NCBI GenBank assembly: GCA_023255415.1
Contig: JALRIN010000001.1
Coordinates: 67,559-131,558 of the forward strand
Length of the DNA stretch: 64,000 bases
Source of the DNA: Cypionkella sp.
GTDB lineage: Bacteria > Pseudomonadota > Alphaproteobacteria > Rhodobacterales > Rhodobacteraceae
Reading direction: 5' to 3'
Shown here in pieces: positions 37,818 through 47,432 of this stretch. Position 1 is the stretch's first letter. Each line of letters starts with the position of its first letter. The notes beneath the pieces are model-generated. The model ran no database searches. It was not told where the DNA came from and saw only the letters and a program-made list of their open reading frames with translations. Position numbers and translations under genes: made by a program.

Positions 37818-38186
37818 ATGTTGCAGATCGAAGATGTTTTGCGCGACCGCGGCTCGCGCTATGCGGTTTCGGGCGGGGCTGTCCTGGGGCGGGCAGGTGC
37901 GGATGCGTTTTTGGCCGAGCTGAAACGGGCGAAAAAATTCGCCAAGGCCACGCATAACACTTGGGCTTGTGTGTTTTCCGATTTGGGGCCGGTGAAATCC
38001 GATGATGGCGAGGCTGGCGCGGGGGCGGTGATTTTAAAGATGCTCGAGCGCGAGGGGCTTTGCGATCATATCGTGGTGGTGACGCGCTGGTATGGCGGGG
38101 TGCATCTGGGCGGCGACCGGTTTGCGCATGTGGTCACAGCGGTGCGGGCCTATCTTGCTGCATTGCATCGCGCGCAGGGGCGCTAG
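37818..38186 (+). CDS. IMPACT/YigZ (UPF0029) family protein, short form
   Basis: This 122-residue protein corresponds to the N-terminal domain of the IMPACT/YigZ family. Its signature elements are KATHNTWACVFSD, DDGEAGAGAVILKMLER and VVVTRWYGGVHLGGDRF. Bacterial members are linked to translation or nucleic-acid binding, but no activity is established. The usual second domain of YigZ is absent, so this is the short form. It begins 2 nt after the M48 lipoprotein stop. A 7-bp hairpin (38186-38205) starts in its stop codon. Confidence 0.87.
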   Translation: MLQIEDVLRDRGSRYAVSGGAVLGRAGADAFLAELKRAKKFAKATHNTWACVFSDLGPVKSDDGEAGAGAVILKMLEREGLCDHIVVVTRWYGGVHLGGDRFAHVVTAVRAYLAALHRAQGR

Positions 38187-38222
38187 GCTGGCTATGCGGC
38201 CAGCCCAGCGCTGCGCTATCGT

Positions 38223-38465
38223 TTAAAGTTTCGAATGCGAGCCGTCGCAAAGCGCGCCGTTTTTCGAGTTTTTGCAGCCGCAGAAATAGGCGGTCTTGCT
38301 GGTCTCGGCGGTGAATTTGGTGGGCACAAAGCTGCTGCCTTTATGGCTGCCATCGCAGAAGGGTTGCGATTTGGACTGGCCACAAGAGCACCAGAAATAG
38401 GTCTTTCCGGCCTCTACTTCGACGGGAAAGGGGGCTTTTTGCGCAATATTTGGCACGTCGGACAT
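38223..38465 (-). CDS. CDGSH iron-sulfur domain protein (two motifs)
   Basis: This 80-residue protein has two complete [2Fe-2S] binding motifs of the mitoNEET type: CSCGQSKSQPFCDGSH near residues 26-41 and CGCKNSKNGALCDGSH near 62-77. Each gives three Cys and one His ligand. It has no membrane anchor, unlike the eukaryotic mitoNEET, so it is a soluble double-CDGSH protein. Its role in electron transfer or cluster transfer is not known. It is a single gene. Confidence 0.93.
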   Translation of the reverse strand: MSDVPNIAQKAPFPVEVEAGKTYFWCSCGQSKSQPFCDGSHKGSSFVPTKFTAETSKTAYFCGCKNSKNGALCDGSHSKL

Positions 38466-38585
38466 TTGGCTTCCTTTGGCTTTGGCGGTGGCTTTGCCCG
38501 ACTATGGCGCAAAGCTGCCGCGCTGGGGCATTTTCTTTTGTGCAAATTTGCGCAGCGGGTCGCGCAAATTGGCCCAAAGCCCGTA

Positions 38586-39968
38586 TCAGACCAAGCGGCC
38601 CCAAAGGTCGTATTCGCCGGCCTCTTCCACGGTGACCGCGACGATCTCGCCGGGTTTTAGGGCTTCAAAGCCTTCGTCGATAAACAGGTTGCCGTCGATT
38701 TCGGGCGCATCGGCCATGGTGCGGCAGGTGGCGCCATCGGCGTCGACCTCGTCCACGATCACCTGAAGCACCTTGCCAAGTTTTGCGGCCAGCTTTGCCT
38801 CGGATATCGCCTGGGCCTTTTCCATAAAGCGGTCCCAGCGCTCTTGCTTGATTTCGGGGGCAACATGATCGGGCAGCGCGTTTGACCGCGCGCCTGCGAC
38901 GTTTTCATATTGAAAACAGCCCACCCGGTCCAGTTGTGCTTCGTCCATCCAATCCAGCAAGGTCTGAAACTCGGCCTCGGTCTCGCCCGGATAGCCGACG
39001 ATAAAGGTCGAGCGCAGGGTGATTTCAGGGCAGATCGCGCGCCAGGCCGCGATTTCATCCAGCGTTTTGGCGGCAGCGGCAGGGCGGGCCATGCGTTTGA
39101 GAACCTGCGGGTCGGCATGCTGAAACGGGATGTCGAGGTAAGGCAGGATCAGCCCCTCGGCCATCAGCGGAATAAGGTCGCGCACATGCGGATAGGGGTA
39201 GACGTAATGCAGCCGCACCCAAGCGCCCAGCGATCCCAGATCGCGCGCAAGATCCGTGATATGGGCGCGGTGGCCGCGATCGGTGGCATGTTTCAGATCA
39301 AGCCCATAGGCCGAGGTGTCTTGCGAAATCACCAGCAATTCGCGCACGCCCGATTGCACCAGCTTTTCCGCCTCGCGCAGCACGGCATGGGCGGGGCGGC
39401 TTTGCAACAGGCCGCGCATATCGGGGATGATGCAGAATTTGCACTTGTGATTGCAGCCCTCTGAAATCTTCAGATAGCTGTAGTGGCGCGGGGTGAGCGA
39501 CACCGCACTTGCGGGCAAAAGGTCGATAAAGGGGTCGGGCTTGGCGGGCACGGCGCTGTGCACCGCGTCCAGAACCGCCTCGTATTGATGCGGGCCGGTC
39601 ACCGCCAAAACCTTGGGATGCGCGCCGGTGATATAGTCGGGTTCCGCACCCAAACAGCCGGTGACGATGACGCGGCCATTTTCGGCCAGCGCCTCGCCAA
39701 TCGCTTCAAGGCTTTCGGCCTTGGCAGAATCGAGAAAGCCGCAGGTGTTGACGATCACCGCATCGGCGCCCTTGTAATCGGGGCTGATGGCATAGCCTTC
39801 GGCGCGCAGCCGCGTCAGGATGCGTTCGCTGTCCACCAGCGCCTTTGGGCAGCCAAGGCTGACCATGCCAATGGTCGGCTGGCCCTTGCGCGGGGTGTCG
39901 CGCAGGGTCAGTTTAGGGGCGAGATCGGGGCGAAGGCCAAGGTTTGGCAGCGGAGGATTTTGCGACAT
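38586..39968 (-). CDS. rimO: Ribosomal protein uS12 methylthiotransferase RimO
   Basis: This 460-residue radical-SAM enzyme methylthiolates Asp89 of ribosomal protein S12. It has the N-terminal UPF0004 domain with three cluster cysteines (C40, C76, C105) and the radical-SAM CxxxCxxC at C172, C176 and C179. A TRAM domain covers about the last 65 residues. The segment [23 protein letters not shown] is closer to RimO than to MiaB. The ATG at 39968 is chosen to match family length; other in-frame starts exist upstream and the ribosome site is not strong. Confidence 0.94.
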   Translation of the reverse strand: MSQNPPLPNLGLRPDLAPKLTLRDTPRKGQPTIGMVSLGCPKALVDSERILTRLRAEGYAISPDYKGADAVIVNTCGFLDSAKAESLEAIGEALAENGRVIVTGCLGAEPDYITGAHPKVLAVTGPHQYEAVLDAVHSAVPAKPDPFIDLLPASAVSLTPRHYSYLKISEGCNHKCKFCIIPDMRGLLQSRPAHAVLREAEKLVQSGVRELLVISQDTSAYGLDLKHATDRGHRAHITDLARDLGSLGAWVRLHYVYPYPHVRDLIPLMAEGLILPYLDIPFQHADPQVLKRMARPAAAAKTLDEIAAWRAICPEITLRSTFIVGYPGETEAEFQTLLDWMDEAQLDRVGCFQYENVAGARSNALPDHVAPEIKQERWDRFMEKAQAISEAKLAAKLGKVLQVIVDEVDADGATCRTMADAPEIDGNLFIDEGFEALKPGEIVAVTVEEAGEYDLWGRLV

Positions 39969-40144
39969 GCCGCCGCATATATCGCGAAACATAGAAGCGC
40001 GATAGGGGGGCTTTCGCGGTGGTTTGCCTTTGCGGTTGGGGCGTCGCTGGCCCAAGCCACGGGCGAAGGCCTGCCGATGGCCTGGCGGCTGCTTGCGTTC
40101 TGGGGCGCAGAGATTAGGCTGGTCGCAAAAGTGTGAGGGTTGAT

Positions 40145-42145
40145 ATGCGTTGGTTGGTTCGGAGTGTTTTTGCGCTGATTTTATTGGTGGTTTTGGCGGT
40201 GGGGGCGCTGTTTGCGATCCCGACCGAGAAAATCGCCGGCGTGGCGGTATCGCAGTTTAACGCGCTGACCGGGCGCGAGCTGGTGATTTCGGGCGCGGTG
40301 CGGCCTTCGTTTTATCCAACCTTGGGCGTGCAGACCGGGCCGATTTCGGTGTCGAATGCCGATTGGTCAAGCGAAGGGCCGATGCTGTCGGCGCAGGGCT
40401 TGTCGATCGGGCTGGATCTGCAGGCCCTGATCGCGGGTGAGGTCAAGATCACCACCCTGCAGGCGATTGACCCCAAGATTGTGCTGGAGCGTTCGGCCAA
40501 GGGGCAGGAAAACTGGGTGTTTGGCGCGCCTGCCTCGGGCGGGTCGGGCGGCACGATCTCGACCCAGACGCCGGGGGTGGGCAGCAGTTATAGCCTTGAT
40601 CAAGCGATGATTTCGGGCGGCGAGGTGACCTTTATCGACCATGCTGCAGGCAGCAAGATCGTGCTGTCGCAGATTAAGGCTGCGGCGGCCGTTCCCAGCT
40701 ATACCGGGCCTGCCAGCTTTGAAATTGCAGCCCAGATGAATGGCCAAAGTTTTCAGGCCAAGGGCCGTGTCGATGGGTTTCAGGATTTTCTGGACGGCAA
40801 GGTTGGCGGCGCGGTGCTGGATCTGAGCGCAGGAGCCGCGCAGATCGGCTTTCAGGGCCGCGCGGGCTGGGCGGGGCCGGTGGCCGAGGGCAATCTGCAA
40901 GCCGATCTGGCCGATCTGCGCGCGATTTCGGCGCTGGCGGGCCTTGCCGCTCCGCAGATGCCCGCAGGTCTTGGCCAGCGCGAGGTGCAGCTTGCAGGGG
41001 CGGTGACGCTGACGCAGGCTGGCAGCGCCCATTTGCGGGGCGGCTCTGTGGTGCTGGACGGGACAAAGCTGTCGGTTGATGCCGATTACACCCCGGGCAT
41101 GCGGGCGAAAATCTCGGCCAAAGTGGTGGCGGGCGCGCTGAATTTGGCCAGCGTCTCGGGGGGTGCTGGCGGTGGAGCGGGCGGCGGCGCACAGGCGCAA
41201 GGCTGGCCGCAAGACCGCATTGATCTGTCGGCCCTCTCTGTGCTGGATGCTGATATTTCGCTGTCAGCCCAAGGGCTTGATCTAGGCATGGTCAAGCTGG
41301 GGGCGGTGCAGGCGGTGGTGCGGCTGGACAATGCGCGGCTGGTGATGGATGTCGCAGAGGCTGCAGGTTACGGCGGCACAATCGCGGGCAATCTGGTGGT
41401 AAACGGGCGCAAGGGGGTTTCGGTTGCAGGCGATCTTGCGTTTCGCGGCATGGATCTGCAGGCGCTGTTGCGCGACTTTGGCGGCTATGAGCGGCTTGTC
41501 GGCACGGGCGATCTGAAGCTGAAATTCCTCAGTTCTGGCAATTCGGTCGATGCGATCATGCATAAGATGTCGGGATCGGGCGCGCTGTCGCTGACGCGGG
41601 GGCAGGTCTTGGGGCTGGATATTGGCGGCATGTTGCGCCGGCTGGACACATCCTATGTGGGGGCAGGGCAAAAGACGGTGTTTGACGCGCTGACCGCCAG
41701 CTTTGCGATCAAAGACGGGGTGCTGCGCAATGACGATCTGCTGCTGGCGTCGTCGGATCTGACGGCGCGGGGGGTGGGCGAGGTTGATCTGGGCGCGCGC
41801 AGCCAAAGCTACCGCATCAAGGCCACGGCTTTGGCGGGCGCGGATGGCAGCGGCGGGCTGACCGCGCCTTTGCTGATCAGCGGCACTTGGGCAAATCCAA
41901 AATTTGCGCTGGATTTACAAGCGATTGCCGATGAAAAGCTGGCCGAGCAAAAGGCCAAGCTACAGGCCCAGCTTGAGGCCAAAAAGGCCGAACTTGAGGC
42001 CAGGGCGCGGGCCGAGGTGGCCAAAAAGCTGGGCGTCACCCAAGCCGAGGGCGAAAGCCTGCAAGAGGCCGCCAAGCGCGCCGCCGAGCAGGCCTTGCAG
42101 GATCAGGCGACCAAGGCGCTGGGCAAGCTGTTGGGGGGCAATTAG
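40145..42145 (+). CDS. AsmA family protein
   Basis: In this 666-residue envelope protein, residues about 5-27 form one transmembrane helix ([23 protein letters not shown]) and the rest is periplasmic. The N-terminal DUF748/AsmA pattern ([26 protein letters not shown]) and the C-terminal AsmA_2 region ([37 protein letters not shown]) are clear. AsmA-like proteins are thought to carry phospholipids between membranes. The last 65 residues are a Lys/Glu/Ala coiled coil, an addition not usual in short AsmA proteins. GAGGG lies near the ATG at 40145. Confidence 0.88.
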   Translation: MRWLVRSVFALILLVVLAVGALFAIPTEKIAGVAVSQFNALTGRELVISGAVRPSFYPTLGVQTGPISVSNADWSSEGPMLSAQGLSIGLDLQALIAGEVKITTLQAIDPKIVLERSAKGQENWVFGAPASGGSGGTISTQTPGVGSSYSLDQAMISGGEVTFIDHAAGSKIVLSQIKAAAAVPSYTGPASFEIAAQMNGQSFQAKGRVDGFQDFLDGKVGGAVLDLSAGAAQIGFQGRAGWAGPVAEGNLQADLADLRAISALAGLAAPQMPAGLGQREVQLAGAVTLTQAGSAHLRGGSVVLDGTKLSVDADYTPGMRAKISAKVVAGALNLASVSGGAGGGAGGGAQAQGWPQDRIDLSALSVLDADISLSAQGLDLGMVKLGAVQAVVRLDNARLVMDVAEAAGYGGTIAGNLVVNGRKGVSVAGDLAFRGMDLQALLRDFGGYERLVGTGDLKLKFLSSGNSVDAIMHKMSGSGALSLTRGQVLGLDIGGMLRRLDTSYVGAGQKTVFDALTASFAIKDGVLRNDDLLLASSDLTARGVGEVDLGARSQSYRIKATALAGADGSGGLTAPLLISGTWANPKFALDLQAIADEKLAEQKAKLQAQLEAKKAELEARARAEVAKKLGVTQAEGESLQEAAKRAAEQALQDQATKALGKLLGGN

Positions 42146-42161
42146 CCCCCCGCCTGCGGCT

Positions 42162-42413
42162 CTAGCGGTTGGTGCAGCCCGGAAGGGTAAGTTCGTTGCA
42201 GAAATAACCGACCCCGGCGCCATGCGCGGCTCTGGTGACCGGGCTGCCGCCTGTGGCCCCCGAAATCACCGCGCCGCCCACCGCCCCTGCGGCAGCGCGC
42301 TGGGTGTTGTTTTCAAGGCAGCCCGTTAGGGCGACGGCAAGCGGGCTAAGCAGAAGACTGTGTTTTGCAGATATGGCACGCGCCTTTGATTTTACCCTCG
42401 GGGGCTTTGGCAT
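42162..42413 (-). CDS. Small glycine-zipper lipoprotein, start uncertain
   Basis: This protein of about 83 residues has a basic N-terminus, a hydrophobic stretch and a lipobox ending LTGC. A glycine-zipper-like segment (AAAGAVGGAVISGATGG) and a short tail with two cysteines follow. The arrangement is like small 17-kDa-antigen or OsmB-type outer-membrane lipoproteins. No good ribosome site is seen before the ATG at 42413, and the n-region is long, so the true start may differ. It lies between asmA and the gcrA terminator. Confidence 0.55.
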   Translation of the reverse strand: MPKPPRVKSKARAISAKHSLLLSPLAVALTGCLENNTQRAAAGAVGGAVISGATGGSPVTRAAHGAGVGYFCNELTLPGCTNR

Positions 42414-42510
42414 TGGGGCATAGGCACAGGGCATGGCGCAAATGACAGGGGCTGCACTGCTTTGGATCAAGCTTGGATGCGCAAATCTTGGGCCCGTGTC
42501 GCGCCACAAT

Positions 42511-42544
42511 GCAAAAGGCGCGCCGTCAGCGGCGCGCCTTTTGC
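42511..42544. terminator. Strong bidirectional terminator next to gcrA
   Basis: A perfect 14-bp stem (GCAAAAGGCGCGCC and its complement) encloses a 6-nt loop. It has A and T runs on either side, so it works in both directions. It begins 25 nt after the gcrA stop on the minus strand. Confidence 0.85.
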
Positions 42545-42568
42545 GGTCAGCTTGTGGCGTTGCCCTGC

Positions 42569-43198
42569 CTAGCGGCGGCGGTCGCGGCGCGCACTCATCG
42601 GCTGGAAGGCCACGCCGACATGGGCGTCGCAATAGGGCTTGCCCGGTTGCGAGGGCAGGCCGCAGAACCAGAAATCTTCTGTGGCAGGATCGCCGATCGG
42701 CCATTTGCAGGTGCGTTCGGTCAGCTCCATCAACGACAGCTTTTTGGCATGCTTTTCGACTTCGCGCACCGAAGCCAGCGCCTCGGGCGAGATTTCATTG
42801 GCCGAAGGCTGCGGTGGCAGCGGTTGGCCCGCAGGGATGATCGCCTTGCGCATCGGAATGGGCAGCACCACGGCGCTAGAGGCTGCGGGAGCCGCGGCGG
42901 GCGCAGGCGCAGGCGTGGGGCGTTCGGCCGCCACAGGACGTTCGACCGGGGTCGGACGCGGCGCGGGCTCTGCGCGTGTGGCAGGTTCTGCGCGCGGGGC
43001 TGGGGCGGCTGCGGCCACCGGGGCGGCTTCGGCTGCATCTTCGCCGGCGGCGACGCGGTTGGACAGGCCCAGTCTATGCACTTTGCCGATCACCGCATTG
43101 CGGGTGACCCCGCCCAATTCCTTGGCGATCTGGCTGGCAGACTGGCCCTCGGCCCACATTTTCTTGAGCGTTTCGACACGCTCGTCGGTCCAGGACAT
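42569..43198 (-). CDS. gcrA: GcrA family cell-cycle regulator
   Basis: This 209-residue regulator is related to Caulobacter GcrA, which binds methylated GANTC DNA and sigma-70 to control cell-cycle genes. The N-terminal DNA-binding domain MSWTDERVETLKKMWAEGQSASQIAKELGGVTRNAVIGKVHRLGL and the C-terminal sigma-binding part with CKWPIGDP...FCGLPSQPGKPYCDAHVGVAF are intact. The linker (about residues 55-110) is an extended Ala/Pro/Arg/Glu tract with APRAEPATRAEP-like repeats. GGAG precedes the ATG at 43198. It is transcribed alone and ends in a strong terminator. Confidence 0.95.
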   Translation of the reverse strand: MSWTDERVETLKKMWAEGQSASQIAKELGGVTRNAVIGKVHRLGLSNRVAAGEDAAEAAPVAAAAPAPRAEPATRAEPAPRPTPVERPVAAERPTPAPAPAAAPAASSAVVLPIPMRKAIIPAGQPLPPQPSANEISPEALASVREVEKHAKKLSLMELTERTCKWPIGDPATEDFWFCGLPSQPGKPYCDAHVGVAFQPMSARRDRRR

Positions 43199-43424
43199 GG
43201 CGAACTCCGGTTGAGGGGCCAAGCATTGGCCTTTGACCCCTATTCTATTCGGGATGGCGTGGGATACAAGCGCGACGCAATAAGATCAAGCGGCCGTCTT
43301 GATTCGCGCGGCGGTTATGGGCTGAAAGTGCAGCATTGACAGCCCTTCCTTGCCCCCAGATAGGGGGAGGGAGGCCGGATCGCAAGGGCAGGCGGCGGGG
43401 TCGCCAAGAAAAGGATGATGTGGG

Positions 43425-43736
43425 ATGCATGACTTTCGCGAACAGCGGGCGGATACTTTCGAGACCTTTGCCAAGGTTGGGCGCGGGGTAAAGCTGCCGA
43501 AAACCTCGGTGGTGGTGTTTGAATTCATCGCCGAAGAAGTGGAAACCAATTGGGCGGCGGCCGAAAAGGCGCTGCGGGCCAAGGGGTTTCGCACCAGCCA
43601 TGCTGGCGATGTCTTGGAAGCGCGGATCGGGCCGATTGCGATTGAGGCCGAGACGGTCTGGCAATGGGAGCGGCTGGCCACAGAATGCGTGCTGCCGTTT
43701 GAGTTTTATCCCGATGGCTGGGAATTGGCGGATTAA
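43425..43736 (+). CDS. RraB-like ribonuclease E inhibitor family protein
   Basis: This 103-residue soluble protein has the RraB fold pattern. VVVFEFIAEEVETNWAAAEKALRAKGFRTSHAG is the first ferredoxin-like unit, and the rest ends in ECVLPFEFYPDGWELAD. In E. coli, RraB binds RNase E and changes its activity; whether this is true here is not known. AAGGAT lies about 10 nt before the ATG. A REP-like element follows its stop by about 50 nt. Confidence 0.78.
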   Translation: MHDFREQRADTFETFAKVGRGVKLPKTSVVVFEFIAEEVETNWAAAEKALRAKGFRTSHAGDVLEARIGPIAIEAETVWQWERLATECVLPFEFYPDGWELAD

Positions 43737-43787
43737 ACCTTGCGGCTGATTTTCTGGGCTTGGATGCCCCGGGGGGGGGGCGGTGGA

Positions 43788-43822
43788 GCCTCCGGCGGGG
43801 ATATTTGGGCCAAGATGAAAGC
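43788..43822 (+). repeat. REP-like element, single copy
   Basis: This 35-bp unit is identical to the right-hand copy at 30779-30813 except for two substitutions in the centre (TTTGGGCC for TTTAGACC). It lies 51 nt downstream of the RraB-like gene, in the convergent space before guanine deaminase, after a run of ten G residues. Confidence 0.88.
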
Positions 43823-43896
43823 GGCAGGAGAGGCGCCTGTTTGGCCGCGCCGCGGGCACACCCGCAGCGAGGGGCTCGATGCCCCGAGGGGCGGGG

Positions 43897-45174
43897 CTAT
43901 GGGCTGGGTTTGCCGCCGATCCATGTGGCGCGGATGGCGCGGTCGTCGCCGAGCATGATGGTGGGAAACAGCGCTTGCCAGATGTCTTCGGCGCGTGCGC
44001 TGGCCTGGGCAATGGCCGGGGTTGAGGCGAGATCGAGGATGGTAAGGTCGGCCTCCATGCCTTTGGCGATATTGCCGATCTGATCTTGGGCATGCAGCGC
44101 GCGTGCCGAGCCTGCGGTGGCAAGCCACCACAGTTCGGCCGGATGCAGGGCTTTGCCGCGCAGCTGAGCCACCTCGTAAGCTGCAGCCATGGTGCGCAGC
44201 ATCGAGAACGAAGAGCCGCCGCCGGTGTCGGTGGCAAGGCCGACGCGGATGTCTTGCGCGAGGGTGCTATCAAACAGGCCCGAGCCGATGAAGGTGTTTG
44301 AGGTCGGGCAATGCACCAGGCTTGCATCCACCGCGCGCAGGCGGTGTTTTTCGCGCTCTGTCAGGTGGATGGCATGGCCATAGACCCCGCGCGGGCCCAG
44401 AAGGCCATAGGCCTCGTAGGTGTCGAGGTAGTCGCGCGCTGCGGGATAAAGATCGCGCACCCAAGCGATTTCGTCGATCTGTTCGCTGAGATGGGTTTGC
44501 ATCAGGCAATCGGGATATTCGGCCCAAAGCGCGCCAAGGGCTGCCAATTGATCGGGGCTGGAGGTTGGCGAAAACCGCGGTGTGATCACATAAGACAGCC
44601 TGCCTGCGCCATGCCAGCGCTGCAGCAGCGCTTTGCTGTCGTCATAGGCCGATTGCGCGCTGTCTTGCAGGCCCGCGGGGGCGTTGCGGTCCATGCAGGT
44701 TTTGCCGGCAAAGGCGCGCAGGCCGCGGGCAGAGGCGGCGGTAAAAAACGCCTCGACGCTTTGCGGGTGGATGGTGGCATAGCTGCACATCGAGGTGGTG
44801 CCATGGGCCAGCGCCAGATCCAGATAGCGGTTTGAAATCTGCGCTGCATAGGCGGGATCGGCAAAGCGCATCTCTTCGGGGAAGGTATAGCTGTTGAGCC
44901 AATCAATCAGTCGTTTGCCCCAAGAGGCGATGATGGCGGTTTGTGGATAATGCACATGGGCGTCGATGAAGCCCGCCGAAATCAGGCATTTGCCATAATC
45001 TGTCACCCTTGCGGTGGGGTAGTTGGCGCGCAAGCGCTCTGCCGGGCCATGGGCGAGGATCTTGCCGTTTTGCACCACCACAGCGCCACGGCTTTCGTGC
45101 CGCGCGGCTTGCAGCCCTTCGCGAAAGGGGTCCGCGTCAAACGTCAGCACTTGGCCCAGCAAAATGTCGATCAT
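43897..45174 (-). CDS. guaD: Guanine deaminase
   Basis: This 425-residue zinc amidohydrolase converts guanine to xanthine. The metal motif HVH is at 73-75 within FIDAHVHYPQT, which is diagnostic of guanine deaminases. Further ligands appear in QTHLSEQ and GHAIHL, and the catalytic Asp in ATDTGGGSSFSML. The segment SLVHCPTSNTFIGSGLF is also typical. It is a single gene. Together with add and the deo operon it covers purine salvage and breakdown. No xanthine dehydrogenase is in the window. Confidence 0.94.
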   Translation of the reverse strand: MIDILLGQVLTFDADPFREGLQAARHESRGAVVVQNGKILAHGPAERLRANYPTARVTDYGKCLISAGFIDAHVHYPQTAIIASWGKRLIDWLNSYTFPEEMRFADPAYAAQISNRYLDLALAHGTTSMCSYATIHPQSVEAFFTAASARGLRAFAGKTCMDRNAPAGLQDSAQSAYDDSKALLQRWHGAGRLSYVITPRFSPTSSPDQLAALGALWAEYPDCLMQTHLSEQIDEIAWVRDLYPAARDYLDTYEAYGLLGPRGVYGHAIHLTEREKHRLRAVDASLVHCPTSNTFIGSGLFDSTLAQDIRVGLATDTGGGSSFSMLRTMAAAYEVAQLRGKALHPAELWWLATAGSARALHAQDQIGNIAKGMEADLTILDLASTPAIAQASARAEDIWQALFPTIMLGDDRAIRATWIGGKPSP

Positions 45175-45335
45175 CTGATGCTCCTGTTTCCGTTTCGCCT
45201 AAGTTAAAGCGTTCTAAGCGGCGGGTAAATTTGCCATTGCCCCTGTTTGTCAGAAACAGCTTTCGTTAAGGTTGGGTCAATACGGCATCTTGAACCCGCT
45301 GATAAGGGGCGGATTGGGAGCTGCTTGGGGGTGTG

Positions 45336-46706
45336 ATGAGCGACGAAATGGCGGTGATGGACGAAGATCGGGTGCATGCTGACCGCGTGGACGCGATTCT
45401 TCAGGCGGTGGAGGCAGGCCAGGCAGATCGGGTGACCGAGCTGATGGAGCCTTTGCATGCCGCTGATATTGCTGACATTTTAGAGCAAATTGGCGGGTCT
45501 GATCGCCGCGCCTTGTTGCAACTTTGGTCGGGTGAGATCGATGGCGAGATCCTGTCCGAGATTGACGAGTCGATCCGTGAAGAGGTGATTGCCGCGCTGC
45601 CGCGCGAGGTGGTGGCCGAGGCCATGCGCGAATTGGATACCGACGATGTCGTCGATATTCTTGAAGATCTGGAGCAGCCGGCACAGGAACTGATTCTGGG
45701 CGCCCTAGAATTGGCCGACCGGGTGGCGGTGCAACAGGCGCTGTCTTATCCTGACTACAGTGCTGGCCGCTTGATGCAGCGTGAAGTGGTGGTGGCGCCC
45801 GAGCATTGGAGTGTGGGCGAAACCATTGATTTTCTGCGTGAGGCCGAGAGCCTGCCCGATCAGTTCTACCATGTGATTTTGGTGGATCCGCGGATGAAGC
45901 CGGTGGGCTATGTTACCCTGGGCCGCTTGCTTTCCAGCCGTCGAGTGGTGGGGTTGCGCGAGATTTTGGAAGAGACCTTTCGCACCGTGCCTGCGACCGA
46001 GGCCGAGGAAGATGTAGCCTATCTGTTCAACCAATATCACCTGATTTCCGCCCCCGTGGTCGATGATGGCGGTCGCTTGGTGGGGGTGATCACCATTGAT
46101 GACGCAATGAACGTGCTGGACGAGGAACATGAGGCTGACATGCTGCGTCTGGCTGGTGTGAACGACGAATCCAGCCTGTCGGATACGGTTTGGGAGGCCG
46201 CAAAGGGCCGGGCGGTTTGGTTGTTTGTCAACCTGCTGACGGCGATTTTGGCCTCGGGGGTGATTTCGCTGTTTGCGGCCGATATCAATAAGATGGTGGC
46301 GCTGGCGGTACTGATGCCGATTGTCGCCTCGATGGGGGGCAATGCCGGCACCCAGTCGATGACGGTGGCGGTGCGGGCCTTGGCGACGCGGGATTTGACG
46401 GCGCAGAACGCCGGCCGCGTGGTGCGCCGCGAGGTGCTGGTGGGCGCGCTGAATGGTCTGATGTTCGGGCTGGTGCTGGCGGGGGTGGCGGGGCTGTGGT
46501 TTGGCGTGCCGATGCTGGCCTTGGTGATCGGGCTTGCGATGATGTTCACGCTGGTGGCCGCCGCCATGGGGGGGATATTGATCCCGATGGCGCTGGAGCG
46601 GCTTGAGATTGATCCCGCCCTTGCCTCGGGGCCCTTTGTCACCACGGTCACCGATGTGGTGGCGTTTTTCGCCTTTTTGGGGCTGGCTTCGAAGGTTTTG
46701 CTATGA
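45336..46706 (+). CDS. mgtE: Magnesium transporter MgtE
   Basis: This 456-residue Mg2+ channel has three parts: a cytoplasmic acidic N domain of helical repeats (about residues 15-130), a CBS pair (about 135-255), and five transmembrane helices at the C-terminus with the pore signature PIVASMGGNAGTQS. In known MgtE the N and CBS domains close the pore when Mg2+ is high. GTG at 45333 and ATG at 45336 are adjacent, and the ATG is preferred. The cyclo-ligase gene starts within its stop codon. Confidence 0.95.
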   Translation: MSDEMAVMDEDRVHADRVDAILQAVEAGQADRVTELMEPLHAADIADILEQIGGSDRRALLQLWSGEIDGEILSEIDESIREEVIAALPREVVAEAMRELDTDDVVDILEDLEQPAQELILGALELADRVAVQQALSYPDYSAGRLMQREVVVAPEHWSVGETIDFLREAESLPDQFYHVILVDPRMKPVGYVTLGRLLSSRRVVGLREILEETFRTVPATEAEEDVAYLFNQYHLISAPVVDDGGRLVGVITIDDAMNVLDEEHEADMLRLAGVNDESSLSDTVWEAAKGRAVWLFVNLLTAILASGVISLFAADINKMVALAVLMPIVASMGGNAGTQSMTVAVRALATRDLTAQNAGRVVRREVLVGALNGLMFGLVLAGVAGLWFGVPMLALVIGLAMMFTLVAAAMGGILIPMALERLEIDPALASGPFVTTVTDVVAFFAFLGLASKVLL

Positions 46707-47269
46707 GTGCGGGGGATTTGAAGATGGAGGCGCAAAAGGCTGCTGCGCGCAAACTGGCCTTTGCCGCGCGCAAACTGGCCTTTGCGGCAGGGCAGGGGCA
46801 GGCGGGGGCACTTTTGGCCGATTATCTGGCGCCTTACCGTGGTTTGGCCTTGGCCGGATATATGGCGATGCGCAGCGAGGCCGATCCGATCGAGGCGATG
46901 CGGCTGCATCAAGGTCCGGTCTGCGTGCCGGTGATTGTGGGCGCGGGTCAGGCCCTGCGGTTTCGGCAATGGACGCCGGGCTGTGAGATGGTGATGGGCG
47001 AATTTGGCGCGCAGATCCCCGCCGAAGGGGCCTGGATTGAGCCTGAGGTTTTGATCGTGCCCTTGGTTGGATTTGACGCGCGCGGCTACCGTCTGGGCTA
47101 TGGCGGCGGTTTTTATGACCGCAGCCTTGCTGGCTTGCGGGCGCGGCGCGGGGCTGTGGCGGTGGGCTTTGGCTTTGCGGCGCAGGAATTGGCTGAAGTG
47201 CCAATTGATGACTATGACCAGCGCTTGGATGCGATGGTGACGGAGCTGGGGGTTTTGCGGTTTGGGTGA
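46703..47269 (+). CDS. 5-Formyltetrahydrofolate cyclo-ligase
   Basis: This 188-residue ATP-dependent enzyme turns 5-formyl-THF into 5,10-methenyl-THF. The C-terminal ATP/Mg-binding signature GYRLGYGGGFYDRSL and the IPAEGAWIEPEVLIVPLVGFD region are present. The N-terminus should have a single K..AR.. ATP-contacting motif, but here the heptapeptide ARKLAFA is duplicated in tandem (bases 46745-46786), adding one extra copy. The gene overlaps mgtE by 4 nt. A REP-like composite element follows its stop. The reading frame is otherwise normal. Confidence 0.92.
   Translation: MSAGDLKMEAQKAAARKLAFAARKLAFAAGQGQAGALLADYLAPYRGLALAGYMAMRSEADPIEAMRLHQGPVCVPVIVGAGQALRFRQWTPGCEMVMGEFGAQIPAEGAWIEPEVLIVPLVGFDARGYRLGYGGGFYDRSLAGLRARRGAVAVGFGFAAQELAEVPIDDYDQRLDAMVTELGVLRFG
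46745..46786 (+). repeat. In-frame 21-bp tandem duplication inside the cyclo-ligase gene
   Basis: GCGCGCAAACTGGCCTTTGC is repeated head to tail with a 21-bp period, differing only in the last base. It encodes ARKLAFA twice. The near-identity at the DNA level suggests a recent slippage event. Confidence 0.95.
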
Positions 47270-47339
47270 AGGCTGCTGCTAAAAGCCGGGGCCTTGCTGC
47301 AGGAAAGACAAGCGGGGCTCTGCCGTTGTTGAGAGGTTG

Positions 47340-47404
47340 GGGGGCTCTGCCCCCGGGGCGCTTTGCGCCCCTCCCCCGGGATATTTTTAGACAGATGAAA
47401 AGGC
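47340..47404 (+). repeat. REP-like composite element: two hairpins plus GATATTT core
   Basis: First comes a hairpin of GGGGGC/GCCCCC with loop TCT (47340-47354). It is followed directly by a hairpin of GGGGCGC/GCGCCCC with loop TTT (47355-47371), and then by TCCCCCGGGATATTTTTAG ACAGATGAAAAG. The same three-part order is found at 61345. It lies 70 nt after the cyclo-ligase stop, in the convergent space before the AAA ATPase gene. Confidence 0.88.
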
Positions 47405-47432
47405 GGCGTGGGGGCCCTGCGGGTGGGGCGGG

